DNA of 64,000 nucleotides from Dyadobacter sp. LHD-138. GTDB lineage: Bacteria; Bacteroidota; Bacteroidia; Cytophagales; Spirosomataceae. Under the pieces are notes generated by a model. That model searched no databases. It had not been told where the DNA came from and saw nothing but the letters and a program-made list of their open reading frames with translations. Shown one piece after another: positions 26,657-35,772 of this stretch; position 1 is the stretch's first letter, and the number at the start of each line of letters is the position of its first letter. The translations under genes and the position numbers were made by a program. Location of the stretch: the NCBI RefSeq assembly GCF_030929615.1, contig NZ_JAVFVU010000022.1, positions 62,001 to 126,000 of the forward strand, written 5' to 3'.

Positions 26657-27361
26657 TTAACGTTGCTTTCTGGTAACTTTCAGATCTTTGAAAAAGCCGA
26701 TTGTCCCAATATCCACCCATAAGGCAATCGAGCCATGTGTGGTTTTTCCTTTCATTTTTTCTACGATAAAGTTTGAATATTTTGCATCATTGATGAACAT
26801 GTATGCCTTCTGGCCGATCACTTCGATCCGCATCGTGATCCACTCATTGATATCAACCGGCACAGTGGTTTCATACATGTCATTTGCTTCCTTACGCAGA
26901 CGGTCAAATTTGTAGTCGGGATAGGAATAATACTGAACCGTTTTATTTCGGAACAATTGATTATCGGAACGTCCAACCTTCGGTCTTAAATAGATGGATT
27001 CGTAAGCAGAATCATTTCCATCGATCCGAAAGGCAACGCCTATAAAGCCCTGCGCTGCTGCAAACGGCGACGGATCTTGAATCCGGCTTAGCATCTTCAC
27101 CTCAATAGCGCCATTTTCGAAGTCCAGGTCAGTCAGTTTAGCGTAGGTTGGCTCATCAACAGTAGATCCTAAGTTTTTTACATCAAAGGGCAACACTTTT
27201 AAATCGCGCTGGATCTTCAAAACATTTTCTCCATTCAGCGTTGCAATAGAGCCGGTAATATTCTTTAATTCAAATGATTGGCTGCCTAAGGTCAATTTTT
27301 GACCAATTACTGCGATTGAGCAAAAGTTCAGCAGCAATAATAAATGCATTGTGTTTTTCAT
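26657..27361 (-). CDS. Secreted concanavalin A-like/LamG-type protein
   Basis: A 234-residue secreted protein with a signal peptide ending near AVIGQ. The mature chain is beta-rich with a jelly-roll pattern: a central AAQGFIGVAFRIDGNDS strand pair, ESIYLRPKVGRSDNQLFRN, NEWITMRIEVIGQKAYMFIND, and a closing HGSIALWVDIGTIGFFKDLKV. This resembles the concanavalin A-like fold of DUF1080/LamG proteins that bind or cleave glycans. I cannot assign a catalytic site. It follows the NADP reductase gene by 37 bp and is probably co-transcribed with it. Confidence 0.75.
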   Translation of the reverse strand: MKNTMHLLLLLNFCSIAVIGQKLTLGSQSFELKNITGSIATLNGENVLKIQRDLKVLPFDVKNLGSTVDEPTYAKLTDLDFENGAIEVKMLSRIQDPSPFAAAQGFIGVAFRIDGNDSAYESIYLRPKVGRSDNQLFRNKTVQYYSYPDYKFDRLRKEANDMYETTVPVDINEWITMRIEVIGQKAYMFINDAKYSNFIVEKMKGKTTHGSIALWVDIGTIGFFKDLKVTRKQR

Positions 27362-27398
27362 AGGTGTTTAAAATAACTTCTTGTTTGCCCGGTCATGT

Positions 27399-28061
27399 TC
27401 AACCAATTACTTCTTTTTTTGCTTCTGATAACGTGACGGTCTTTCCGAGGGCCCCGAATTCGTGGAGTTCGCCAAAAACTTCCAGTCGAATGGATTGATC
27501 CAGTCCACCCACACGCATCGGTTCAAAACCTGCATCGACAATTAATTCTTCTATTGAAGTGTTGATTTGCTGGTCATCCGTAGCGTAGAATAGCACAGCA
27601 AGTTCTGGCTTTTGGCCGGAGGCATCAGACAGGGAAGCCGCTCCCAGCGTACCGAACGCTTTTGCCAGTTTTGCGCCTTTCGGAAGCAGGGATGCATTGA
27701 TCTGGCCTGCCGACTCGTTTTCGCCGATGGTCTTGTTAAAACCTCCGTTTTCATTTGGGACAATAGGATTGGAAGGATCGACTATGATTTTCCCTTCCAG
27801 CAAGGAGGAATATTGCCCCAGGAACTCAGCGATGGATGCAAACCAGATCGCGAGAACAATAATATCTGCTTGCTGAATAGCCGCCTCAATTTCCAGGGGC
27901 TGCGCCAGACTACCTAGTTTTTGAGAGAGATTTTGCGCTTTTGAAAAATCGCGGGCGGCTAAAATGACGGGTCGGTTTCCGTTGACGAGGTCGGTTGCCA
28001 ATACCTGACCGATATTGCCCAGGCCAATAATGGCCACTTTGGATTCTGTGATTTTTGACAT
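27399..28061 (-). CDS. F420-type NADP oxidoreductase / NAD(P)-binding protein
   Basis: A 220-residue Rossmann protein similar to NADPH:F420 oxidoreductase-like enzymes. The N-terminus carries the nucleotide-binding VAIIGLGNIGQVLATDL at about residues 9-25, then the ADIIVLAIWF segment and KLAKAFGTLGAAS, typical of this family. Bacteroidota do not make F420, so members of this group presumably use NADP(H) with another substrate. The Crp-like gene lies upstream (88 bp) on the same strand and may control it. Confidence 0.85.
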   Translation of the reverse strand: MSKITESKVAIIGLGNIGQVLATDLVNGNRPVILAARDFSKAQNLSQKLGSLAQPLEIEAAIQQADIIVLAIWFASIAEFLGQYSSLLEGKIIVDPSNPIVPNENGGFNKTIGENESAGQINASLLPKGAKLAKAFGTLGAASLSDASGQKPELAVLFYATDDQQINTSIEELIVDAGFEPMRVGGLDQSIRLEVFGELHEFGALGKTVTLSEAKKEVIG

Positions 28062-28149
28062 GATCTATTTTGTTTATTTGACCATGCAAAGGTCTGCCCG
28101 ATTGGCTGCACTGCCAATAAGGTAGATTAAGAAATGAGCTTAAACTATA

Positions 28150-28746
28150 TTAAGCATGGGGTGGGGCAGGTGAGGCTATTGCTTTCCTGATCTTGCTCAA
28201 AAACTCGGGGGTAATGCCGAGGTATGAGGCGATCTGGTTATTGGGAAGCCGTAAACCCAGCTCCGGATATTGATCAAGAAAGGTCAGATAGCGCTCCTGG
28301 GCTGTTGAGCTGATTGTTTGCAACACTCGGTTTTGCAGCTCAACATAATTGTTCTCGACGATCACTTTGAAAATCCGGTCGAGCTTGGGAATGTTCGTGT
28401 AGAGATAATAAAGATCCTGTTTTTCAATTTGTAGAATCAGCGATGGTTCTATGGCCTCAATAAAGAAACCACTGGCCTTTCCGGAGTGGAAGCTTCCGAT
28501 ATCGGCCACCCATTTATTCTCCGCTGCAAACTGGATATTGTGTTCAGTGCCTTTGGGGTCAACAGCAAACATGCGAAAGCAGCCTTCAACGACAAAAGTA
28601 TAGTGCTGACAAGGAAAACCATCCTGTAAGATAAATTGTCGGCGCCTGATAACACGCTGACTGATTTTTCCGTGCAGGAGGTATTTTTCATCTTCAGTCA
28701 AAGCAATGTAATGCTCGAAATGTTTGATCAGTGGTAGGAGATCCAA
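28150..28746 (-). CDS. Crp/Fnr family transcriptional regulator
   Basis: A 198-residue regulator with a cyclic-nucleotide-type barrel (QDGFPCQHYTFVVEGCFRMF, about residues 41-60) and a C-terminal helix-turn-helix (LPNNQIASYLGITPEFLSKI, about 171-190). The start is a TTG at 28746: there is no ATG in frame nearby, and MDLLPLIKHFEHYIALTEDE aligns with the usual N-terminus of such proteins. It precedes the NADP reductase and ConA-like genes on the minus strand. The key cAMP-contacting residues are not evident, so the ligand is unknown. Confidence 0.88.
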   Translation of the reverse strand: MDLLPLIKHFEHYIALTEDEKYLLHGKISQRVIRRRQFILQDGFPCQHYTFVVEGCFRMFAVDPKGTEHNIQFAAENKWVADIGSFHSGKASGFFIEAIEPSLILQIEKQDLYYLYTNIPKLDRIFKVIVENNYVELQNRVLQTISSTAQERYLTFLDQYPELGLRLPNNQIASYLGITPEFLSKIRKAIASPAPPHA

Positions 28747-29090
28747 AATAAAAATGGCTGTTAAAAGGTAATTTGCATTTATTGCATGTCCAATTTACTT
28801 TATTTCCAGGGATTTGCAGACCAGTGCGATTGTGCTCAGTCTTAATGGGCGCTTTTTGTGAGTTTCCGACTTGATAAAAACTGAAACGGAAAAATAGCCA
28901 AAACCAATTCTGGATGGCCTGGATACTACGACTAACCGCAGGCAAGGATATTTGTAGCCCGTGCAATACGTTTTTTTTTGCGAATGCAAAAAAGATAAGA
29001 TCTATCACAGGAGAAAACTGCGATAGATCTTGTCAAACTAAGGGTACATCGTTTTTTTTGGTCCGTTGTAATCAAAACCCCAATGCATTT
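28747..29090. other. Intergenic region with the end of the large minus operon
   Basis: 344 bp with no gene. It holds the strong terminator-like hairpin at 28994-29034 and a poly-T tract (about 28970-28978). The left end should contain the promoter of the Crp-like gene. Confidence 0.6.
28988..29034 (-). terminator. Terminator of the FecIR-SusCD-Tm-1 operon
   Basis: Stem GATAAGATCTATC (28994-29006) / GATAGATCTTGTC (29022-29034), 13 pairs with one G-T wobble, loop able to add CAG/CTG pairs. On the minus strand it is followed by six T (complement of A28988-A28993). It lies 57 bp after the stop of the TIM-barrel gene, the last of the minus-strand series. Confidence 0.85.
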
Positions 29091-29954
29091 TTATTTATTG
29101 ATAGTCAATGATTTAAACTGCATCGTTAGGTCCGTAAGCGACTTTTCAACGCCCATCCTTTCAAGAGACGATGCGCCCACAAAACCATGTGCATCCGTTC
29201 CGTCCAGAACGATCCGCACGTCTTCCGGGGTATTAACAGGCCCTCCGTGGGCGAGGAAGAATATATCAGGATTAATTTCCCTTGCCGCCTCAATGATTTC
29301 CTGGGTGCGTGCCATCGCGTCATCCATCGTGCAGGATGCATCAACAACGCCTACTGAGCCTCCAACCGTTGTGCCAACGTGTGCAATGATTGCATTGGCA
29401 CCGGCCTTTGCCATCTGGCGCGCTTCCTCAGGTTTTGCCACGTAAACGATGGTAAACAAATCCATTTCAGAGGCAATGCGGATCATTTCAACTTCTTTGT
29501 CGAATCCCATTCCGGTTTCTTCCAGAACATTCCTGAAATGCCCGTCGACAATGGAATGTGTAGGGAAATTGTTAACGCCGGAAAAACCCATTTCCTTTAC
29601 CTTCAACAGATGGTGCCACATCCTTCTGCGCGGATCTGAACCATATACACCACAGATTACCGGAATTTCTTCAACGACCGGCAATACTTCAAATTCACCA
29701 ATATCCATGGCTTCGGCATTGGCATCACCATAAGCCATAAGCCCTGCCGTCGAACCATGTCCAGACATTCTGAACCTTCCTGAATTGTATATGATGATAA
29801 GATCCGCACCTCCTTTTTCAATAAACTTGGCACTGATACCCGTTCCGGCCCCGGCCGCAATGATGGCTTTTCCCTGATCTAATGTCGCTTGCAAACGGTC
29901 TACTACTTCCTGTTTTGTATAAGGATTTCCCTTACCTGTCCACGGATTTGGCAT
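29091..29954 (-). CDS. Phosphoenolpyruvate hydrolase-family TIM-barrel protein
   Basis: A 287-residue TIM barrel of the PEP_hydrolase family, also described as a predicted signal-transduction TIM barrel. Landmarks include IIAAGAGTGISAKFIEKGG near residues 30-48, IIYNSGRFRMSGHGSTAGLM, EIPVICGVYGSDPRR, NFPTHSIVDGHFR, IIAHVGTTVGGSVGV and the HGGPV loop, all probable active-site elements. It is cytoplasmic and follows the Tm-1-like gene by 50 bp. In tomato Tm-1 the same two domains occur in one chain, so the two proteins very likely act together. The reaction is not established; a hydrolase or lyase acting on an oxo-acid is conceivable. Confidence 0.88.
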   Translation of the reverse strand: MPNPWTGKGNPYTKQEVVDRLQATLDQGKAIIAAGAGTGISAKFIEKGGADLIIIYNSGRFRMSGHGSTAGLMAYGDANAEAMDIGEFEVLPVVEEIPVICGVYGSDPRRRMWHHLLKVKEMGFSGVNNFPTHSIVDGHFRNVLEETGMGFDKEVEMIRIASEMDLFTIVYVAKPEEARQMAKAGANAIIAHVGTTVGGSVGVVDASCTMDDAMARTQEIIEAAREINPDIFFLAHGGPVNTPEDVRIVLDGTDAHGFVGASSLERMGVEKSLTDLTMQFKSLTINK

Positions 29955-30004
29955 AATGTTAATTAAGATTTGTCTAATTTTTGATTTAAATATTTTCGAT
30001 TGTT

Positions 30005-31237
30005 CTATTCAATTTTAACCGGCATCAAGGTCAGTAATCTGGCTACCAATGCCTCGGCAAAGATGTCATCATTGATATGTGCATTGACTTCAATGACCTC
30101 CACCTTGTCATTGATATGATCTTTTATGGACTCAAACAAAACACGATCCGCTCCGGGATTGTAAAATATCCCTCCCTCCGAATCAATCTGAGATATACCT
30201 TTTAGTGGCAGCAGAACCGAAACAGGTGCGGATGACCGATTTAATTTTTGCGCCAGCGTTTTACCAAGCATTTCATTTTCTTCTTCATTTGTTCGCATCA
30301 AAGTTACATCCGGAGCCCAGCTGTACAAATGACGGTCCTTAAATTTTTGTGGTACGGTGTCCAAATGCGCAAAATTTACCATGTCCAGGCAGCCGGGAAC
30401 CACTACCTGCGGTAATCCCATTTCCGTGGCAGCTTCCAATCTTTCCGGCCCGGCACTGCATATCCCATCGCACAGATTGTCTGCCAATTCCGTGGTGGTA
30501 ATGTCCAGAACGGCGCTAAAAACGCCTTCCCGGATCAGTGCTTCCATGGCTTTTCCACCAACGCCGGTCGCATGAAATGCCAGCACCTCGTATCCCTGTT
30601 CCTTTAATAATTCCGTGCACTTGTCTACACACGCGGTTGTATTTCCAAACATGCTGATTGCAATGGTTCCGGACGCGATGACGTTCTTGTTTACGGTAAC
30701 ATTGGACATGGAACAAATCGCCGCCGCTGCCTGCGCAACCAGTATCTGTATCACGCTGTTTAGCCCTGCAACGTCTACCACTGAGGGTATCAGCGTAATA
30801 TCCTTATTGCCAATCTGTCGGGCCAGGTCTTTCGTTGCAATGGTAGACAAACAAATTTTGGGAATACCAAAGGGAATTTCCTGCATGGTGGAGAGCGTAA
30901 TGTAAGTACCTCCGCCGCCACCCATGCCAATGGCTCCTTTGATCAGGTTTTGCGCTACGAGTTTTGCTACGATTTTTGCTGCTCCATTTCCCATCACATT
31001 CATCGCGTGTCCCCGGTCACGATTTTTGCGCAGTGCTGTGATGCTTTCACCTCCTTCCAGGGCGACAGTATCGCATTGGAAATCCACATGAAAAAGATTC
31101 GTGCTTCCCATTACCCCCGTGTTGATCGTCAGGACCTGTTCGCCCTGTGCCAAAATACAATTCCGCAAGTAAGCAAAAACCTCCCCTTTAGTATCAAAAC
31201 AACCAATTATAAGAATAGACTTCGGTATTGATGACAT
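30005..31237 (-). CDS. Tm-1-like ATP-binding domain protein (UPF0261)
   Basis: A 410-residue cytoplasmic protein of the UPF0261 family, homologous to the N-terminal domain of tomato Tm-1, which binds and inhibits the tobamovirus replication protein. Visible landmarks: ILIIGCFDTKGEVFAYLRN at residues 8-26, the glycine-rich ATP-site region AIGMGGGGGTYITLSTMQE at about 102-120, KICLSTIATKD, and a second half beginning near residue 180 with NVIASGTIAISMFGNTT. The bacterial role is unknown. Here it sits between a Dabb gene and the TIM-barrel gene, in an operon for uptake and oxidation of an unknown compound, which points to catabolism. Confidence 0.9.
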   Translation of the reverse strand: MSSIPKSILIIGCFDTKGEVFAYLRNCILAQGEQVLTINTGVMGSTNLFHVDFQCDTVALEGGESITALRKNRDRGHAMNVMGNGAAKIVAKLVAQNLIKGAIGMGGGGGTYITLSTMQEIPFGIPKICLSTIATKDLARQIGNKDITLIPSVVDVAGLNSVIQILVAQAAAAICSMSNVTVNKNVIASGTIAISMFGNTTACVDKCTELLKEQGYEVLAFHATGVGGKAMEALIREGVFSAVLDITTTELADNLCDGICSAGPERLEAATEMGLPQVVVPGCLDMVNFAHLDTVPQKFKDRHLYSWAPDVTLMRTNEEENEMLGKTLAQKLNRSSAPVSVLLPLKGISQIDSEGGIFYNPGADRVLFESIKDHINDKVEVIEVNAHINDDIFAEALVARLLTLMPVKIE

Positions 31238-31312
31238 GCTTTAATTTTTTAAGTACCCTTTCGGGTTTAATTTTTAATGGTTAAACAAATTAACACTATT
31301 GCTGAAAGAAAA

Positions 31313-31609
31313 TTAAACTTCAATGTCAAAAACGACAACACGTTCGAGTCTTGGTACTACTATTTCCTTAGCTTGTTCGTGAACCGGATGCGGCAGGTAG
31401 GCATCTCTGGAGGCGAGGCTATCAAAAGTCATCACAAAACCATGTGTGAAATCTTCATTGAGCCCTTCTGAACTATTGTAGCAACCATATTCCATGTCTA
31501 AAAGTCCGGGAATTTTGCCAACCATATCCTTCATTGTTCCGAAACACATCGCAATCTGCTCTTCGGTCACGGCTTCTTTAAACTTAAATACCCCAAAATG
31601 TCTGACCAT
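31313..31609 (-). CDS. Dabb family (stress-responsive A/B barrel) protein
   Basis: A 98-residue dimeric ferredoxin-like A/B barrel. The family pattern is visible: RHFGVFKFKEAVTEEQ at the N-terminus, YGCYNSSEGLNEDFTHGF in the middle and RDAYLPHPVHEQ towards the end. Small Dabb proteins bind or transform hydrophobic or sugar-like small molecules and are common next to DUF1080 and Gfo/Idh/MocA genes. It lies between the cytochrome gene (141 bp upstream) and the Tm-1-like gene (75 bp downstream), and is probably part of the same transcript. Confidence 0.88.
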   Translation of the reverse strand: MVRHFGVFKFKEAVTEEQIAMCFGTMKDMVGKIPGLLDMEYGCYNSSEGLNEDFTHGFVMTFDSLASRDAYLPHPVHEQAKEIVVPRLERVVVFDIEV

Positions 31610-31750
31610 CGTTATATATATTTAACCAGCTGTTGATTTAAGAATAAGTAGTAGTGAAAAATTAGTTTATGTTATTGATTTTTATAATAAGTTCTTAATC
31701 ATTCGGTTACTGAGCTAATCGCATACAGCTAATTGCCAACAGCTACATAA

Positions 31751-34700
31751 TTATTTAAGCGTATGGATATAGGATAACAGATCGGCCACCTGCTTGTCTG
31801 TGTAACCGTCGATAAGCCCTTTTACCATAAATGAACGCCCCCCCAGAAAACCCTGACTTTTGATAGACGCCGCCTCGACAAACACTTTACTGCCGCCCAT
31901 GAATGCAATTGTAGTTCCGCGGTCATCTCTATTCACCAAATAACCTTCCAGAATACTGCCATCCTTTTTTGTCAACCGGAATACCGCATAGCCTGATTCT
32001 ACGGCTGCATCCGGATTGAGGATTGCCGTAAGAAGCGCTTCATTTTCTCTCGAAGCAGACCCGTCCAGCGCGGGCGCAATACTCTGTCCAGTTTTACCTA
32101 CCTGATGACATGCCAAACAAGTTTGGAAAAGTAATTTTCCGTTTTGTACATTTCCGTTGTTCTTTTCAGCGATGGTCATATATCTGGCCAGCTCCCCCTT
32201 AAAAGCTTTCTTTTTTTCTTCTTCACGTTTTTTAACACCCTTCATAACAGCCAGTCGGCGACCGTCGGTTTTATCGGAGTTAACAATTCGTTCTGCCGTG
32301 GAAAGATCGAATGCAGACAGGTCTATTATCTTTTTTTCATGTGCATGCATCAGCAAACCTGCTCCCTGACTGGACGAAGACAAAATCGTTGCCAATTCTC
32401 CTTTTTCAGCCGGATTAAGTTCGGGAATCCATTTCAGTGAAGCCTTTTGACCCGCATCAGGATCGGCCTTTGATAGACTATTTAAAGAGGCCGCCCGCAC
32501 ATCAAAGCTTAGATTTTTGTTTAAAACGATTTTTGAAAAAATATCCCGATTGGCTTTTGGATTAATTTCAAGGGCTTTCAGAGCAAGTTTGAGGGTTTTG
32601 TCGGAAGTATCATCATGGATTAAGGAAACAATGGCCGCCTGCGAATTTTCCATTTTGAAACGTCCGACAGCATCCAGGGCCAGATCGACATCGGACTGGG
32701 ATTTACTTTTTAGCAACGTATTTACAGGAACCAATAGCAATCCGGATAACGCATCGGACTGAACCTGCGCCTGATTTTGAAGCGCAAAAGTAACATAGGC
32801 CTTTGCATAGGCCGGATTCTCGATCACGGGTTTTACTGCATTGTAAATCTGCCTGTTGCCCAGCATTTTTGTTATGCTCACGAAAGTGGATTCGTCAAGC
32901 ACATTGATATTCGCTTTTGGCCAGAATTTCAGAAAGGCCGTTTCTTTTTGCTCCGTTGGCAGCGCCTGAACGGCCCACAAAATGTTACTGACGGGCAAGT
33001 CATCAGGAAGTGGGGTATTGATAAAAGTCTGGAGTTCACTGGCGTATTGCTCCAAAGCTTTTCTGGCCAGGAAACGCTCGAATTTTCTTTCATAAGAACC
33101 ACCCATTGCATTGCCGGGAATTTCGGGTTTGCAAGCCCTTACCAGGATATCGATGGTTGACTGATCCGCCGCGCCGGCATCATTGAGTGTGCGGAGTACC
33201 TGTGAACGCACCGCAGGATTTTTGTCTTCCATTAACGTTTTCACAGCGGCAGCAATCTGGGCCGGTGTCAGTGAAAAGCTGTTTAGCGAGCGAACAGCCT
33301 CGCGCTTCAAATCCGGAAGGGAAGATTTCAGAAGTAGCGTGATAAGTTTTTCGTCATAATATTTAATGCCTTCCAGTGACCAGAGGGCATGAATCCTTGT
33401 GATTTCGTCCTGAGATTCATTGGAGGCCAGTGCCAGGAGCTGCGGTGCCAAAGTTTTGGTTTCGGACGAGGGCCGGTCTGTGATCTGATGCCAGGCTGCC
33501 CGTTTTTCCCAGAGGGACGGTGATTTAAGATGGTTTACCAGATCTTCCGTTTTGACCTCATAAAGATTCGGAACGGCTCTTGGTTTTTGACTGACATGAC
33601 GAATTCTCCAGATGCGTCCGTGCGTCTTGTCGCGGTCCGGATGGGTTGTAGGAAGCTCGTTGTGCGAAACGATCTTGTTATACCAGTCGGCAATGTACAA
33701 GGATCCGTCGGGGCCAAATTCCATATTGACAGGACGAAACCAGTCGTCCTCCGAAGTCAGCAGATCTGGCAAATGTTTGGAGGTAACGGTCCCGTCCGCA
33801 TTCCGGACAACCTGAACGGCATTGATAGAACTTGTTATCGGATTGGCCAGAAACGCTACATTTTTATATGCTTCCGGAAAAGATCCCGAGATATCATCGG
33901 CGAATGCTGTGCCGGAAATCCCCGTACCACCCACGCGAAAATCATGCAAAGACGGCATAAACGGCTGATAGAACCGAATCCGCTCATTGCCAATCCCTGG
34001 AAAACCGGTTCCCGGCTCCATCGGTGCCACCGAAAATCCGAGATCATTTGCCTCCGAACCATACCATTGGCCATTGCCCCGAAGCTGAAATCCCCAGATA
34101 TTATTAAGTCCTGAGCTCACGATTTCCATTTTTCGGGCATCCATGGAAAAGCGGGCGATTTTGCTGTAATCGACTTTTAGCCTGGCATCGCTTTTATAGG
34201 AGGAGACTTCGCCTTTGTTCAAGGCACCATGGCTGAAATTAATCCAGTCGCCCGGCGCTCTCACCAGCACGTGCGCCATGGTATGCGTATCCGTAAAACC
34301 AAAACCCGTGAACAACGGTGTGCGCTGGTCCGCTTTTCCATCCTTGTTCGCGTCATTTAAAAAGAAGAGTTCAGAGCCTTGTACCACATAAGTCCCGTCT
34401 TTGTAAGGCAAAATACTCATGGGGATTGTAAGGCCATCCGCCCAGATACTCGTTTTGGCGGGCGTTTTTCCATACAGATCTGAAATCACAATGATCTTAT
34501 CAAGACCCTTCGTTTTGCCAGTATACAGATCCGATACCCGCTTAAAATTGGGATGGTTTTTCTGCGCTTCCTGGTCGTCCATTAATTTTAGCAAGTCGTT
34601 CCACTGAATATCGGCAATGGGATCCAACGGATACATCCGCGCAGTTTGCGTCCATAGCCTGCCCGCATCGTCGAAGGTAAGGTCAATGGGGTGAATGACG

Positions 34701-34891
34701 CTGTCGCGCTCACTGGCAACGAGTTCAATGACGAATCCGTCTGCTACTTTAAATCCAGCGAGTTCTTCTTCTGGTGTATAGACTCTGGTTCGCACCGACT
34801 GTGTTTTATCTTTTTTTTGCGCAAAAGCAGTTGGAGCATATAGCAATCCTAACAAAATCAGGCTTGCAAAACTTATTTGTATGGCCTTCAT
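31751..34891 (-). CDS. PVC-type heme-binding c-type cytochrome with propeller and HEAT region
   Basis: A large secreted cytochrome, 1046 aa from the ATG at 34891 (MKAIQISFASL, signal peptide to about residue 25); an upstream start at 34924 gives a worse leader. Domains in order: PVC-type N-terminal segment (EEELAGFKVADGFVIELVAS), a glucose/sorbosone-dehydrogenase-like propeller with NPI/NIWGFQLRGNG elements to about residue 440, a long helical HEAT-like stretch (about 470-880), and a C-terminal cytochrome c domain with CLACH (C925, C928, H929) and a distal region near FMGGSKVF. These proteins are thought to accept electrons from sugar oxidation in the periplasm. The redox partner here is not identified. 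Confidence 0.92.
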   Translation of the reverse strand: MKAIQISFASLILLGLLYAPTAFAQKKDKTQSVRTRVYTPEEELAGFKVADGFVIELVASERDSVIHPIDLTFDDAGRLWTQTARMYPLDPIADIQWNDLLKLMDDQEAQKNHPNFKRVSDLYTGKTKGLDKIIVISDLYGKTPAKTSIWADGLTIPMSILPYKDGTYVVQGSELFFLNDANKDGKADQRTPLFTGFGFTDTHTMAHVLVRAPGDWINFSHGALNKGEVSSYKSDARLKVDYSKIARFSMDARKMEIVSSGLNNIWGFQLRGNGQWYGSEANDLGFSVAPMEPGTGFPGIGNERIRFYQPFMPSLHDFRVGGTGISGTAFADDISGSFPEAYKNVAFLANPITSSINAVQVVRNADGTVTSKHLPDLLTSEDDWFRPVNMEFGPDGSLYIADWYNKIVSHNELPTTHPDRDKTHGRIWRIRHVSQKPRAVPNLYEVKTEDLVNHLKSPSLWEKRAAWHQITDRPSSETKTLAPQLLALASNESQDEITRIHALWSLEGIKYYDEKLITLLLKSSLPDLKREAVRSLNSFSLTPAQIAAAVKTLMEDKNPAVRSQVLRTLNDAGAADQSTIDILVRACKPEIPGNAMGGSYERKFERFLARKALEQYASELQTFINTPLPDDLPVSNILWAVQALPTEQKETAFLKFWPKANINVLDESTFVSITKMLGNRQIYNAVKPVIENPAYAKAYVTFALQNQAQVQSDALSGLLLVPVNTLLKSKSQSDVDLALDAVGRFKMENSQAAIVSLIHDDTSDKTLKLALKALEINPKANRDIFSKIVLNKNLSFDVRAASLNSLSKADPDAGQKASLKWIPELNPAEKGELATILSSSSQGAGLLMHAHEKKIIDLSAFDLSTAERIVNSDKTDGRRLAVMKGVKKREEEKKKAFKGELARYMTIAEKNNGNVQNGKLLFQTCLACHQVGKTGQSIAPALDGSASRENEALLTAILNPDAAVESGYAVFRLTKKDGSILEGYLVNRDDRGTTIAFMGGSKVFVEAASIKSQGFLGGRSFMVKGLIDGYTDKQVADLLSYIHTLK

Positions 34892-34934
34892 ATTTCCATT
34901 AAAAATTAGCATTGAAAAAATCAATAATTTTCAA

Positions 34935-34958
34935 ATCAGCTATACTTCAATAGCTGAT
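34935..34958 (-). other. Intergenic hairpin between DUF1080 and cytochrome genes
   Basis: Perfect 9-bp stem ATCAGCTAT (34935-34943) / ATAGCTGAT (34950-34958) with a 6-nt loop, midway in the 107-bp gap. No T-run follows on the minus strand, so it may be a processing or stability element rather than a terminator. Confidence 0.5.
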
Positions 34959-34998
34959 GACTGACGACAATAGACTTTGGTCATTTCAAAAAGATTTC

Positions 34999-35688
34999 TC
35001 ACAGTTCTGAAATGGTTAGGTCACGAAAATCGACCTGCCCGGCGCCACCCGAATGAATCTGAACGGCGATTACGCCTTTTTGCGGTATTTTGGCGTCTTT
35101 TTCCGTGTAATCAGCCGTTTTTACGCCATTGATGTAAAGTTCATGACGGTTGCCTTTGCAGCGGATTATGTAGCTGTTCCATTCACCTTCCTTTAACAGG
35201 TGGCTGAGTGTACGCAAATCACCGCCCACCAGTTTGCCCCGGCGGTGTTCATCATAGATATCACCCCAGTACCCGCTGCCGATATCGGCCTGATAGCCCA
35301 CTATTTTTTTGCCTTCCAAAACAGATCGGTACTGGATACCGCTGTTAATCATTCCGGTTTTTGAATCGCCGTATAATTTGAAAAGGCACCGGAATTCGAA
35401 GTCAGTATATTCCTTAACGGTACACAAATAAGTGTTTTCAGGGATTTTGTTAACCCCGTCACCGCTGTGAATGGTGCTGTCTTTTACAGACCACAACTTG
35501 CCATGAGCGGGATCAACGGTCTTCCAGCCGTCCAGGGTTTTGCCGTTAAAAAGAGAAACACTTTTAACGGTTGACTGCGCTTTGCTGTTCATAGTGCTTA
35601 TAATCAACATTGTAATAAAAGTCGTTAACTTGAAACAGGATTTTACCAGATGAACTCCGCGGGAAACACTTTTAATCTGAATTTTCAT
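34999..35688 (-). CDS. DUF1080 family protein (3-keto-disaccharide hydrolase-like)
   Basis: A 229-residue secreted protein with an export signal (about residues 19-38) and one DUF1080 domain, now named 3-keto-disaccharide hydrolase, with a concanavalin A-like fold. The family opening SLFNGKTLDGWKTVD lies near residue 46; NSGIQYRSVL, GSGYWGDIYDEHRRGK and GEWNSYIIRCKGNRHELYING are further landmarks. Proteins of this family cleave glycosides that have first been oxidised at C3, typically by Gfo/Idh/MocA or FAD enzymes feeding cytochrome c. It follows susD (152 bp) and precedes the cytochrome gene, consistent with such a pathway. Confidence 0.9.
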   Translation of the reverse strand: MKIQIKSVSRGVHLVKSCFKLTTFITMLIISTMNSKAQSTVKSVSLFNGKTLDGWKTVDPAHGKLWSVKDSTIHSGDGVNKIPENTYLCTVKEYTDFEFRCLFKLYGDSKTGMINSGIQYRSVLEGKKIVGYQADIGSGYWGDIYDEHRRGKLVGGDLRTLSHLLKEGEWNSYIIRCKGNRHELYINGVKTADYTEKDAKIPQKGVIAVQIHSGGAGQVDFRDLTISEL

Positions 35689-35772
35689 ATTTTCAATTTT
35701 ATGGTTTTAGGAATATTTGCAACATGAGTCCAATTTAATCACGAAATTGACATAATTCAGTGAATTCAAATA

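Noticed and set aside
29091-31237. Tm-1-like pair as a bacterial anti-phage system
   Set aside because: No nuclease, toxin, mobile element or other defence gene is nearby, and the pair sits in an uptake and oxidation operon; a metabolic role is the better reading.
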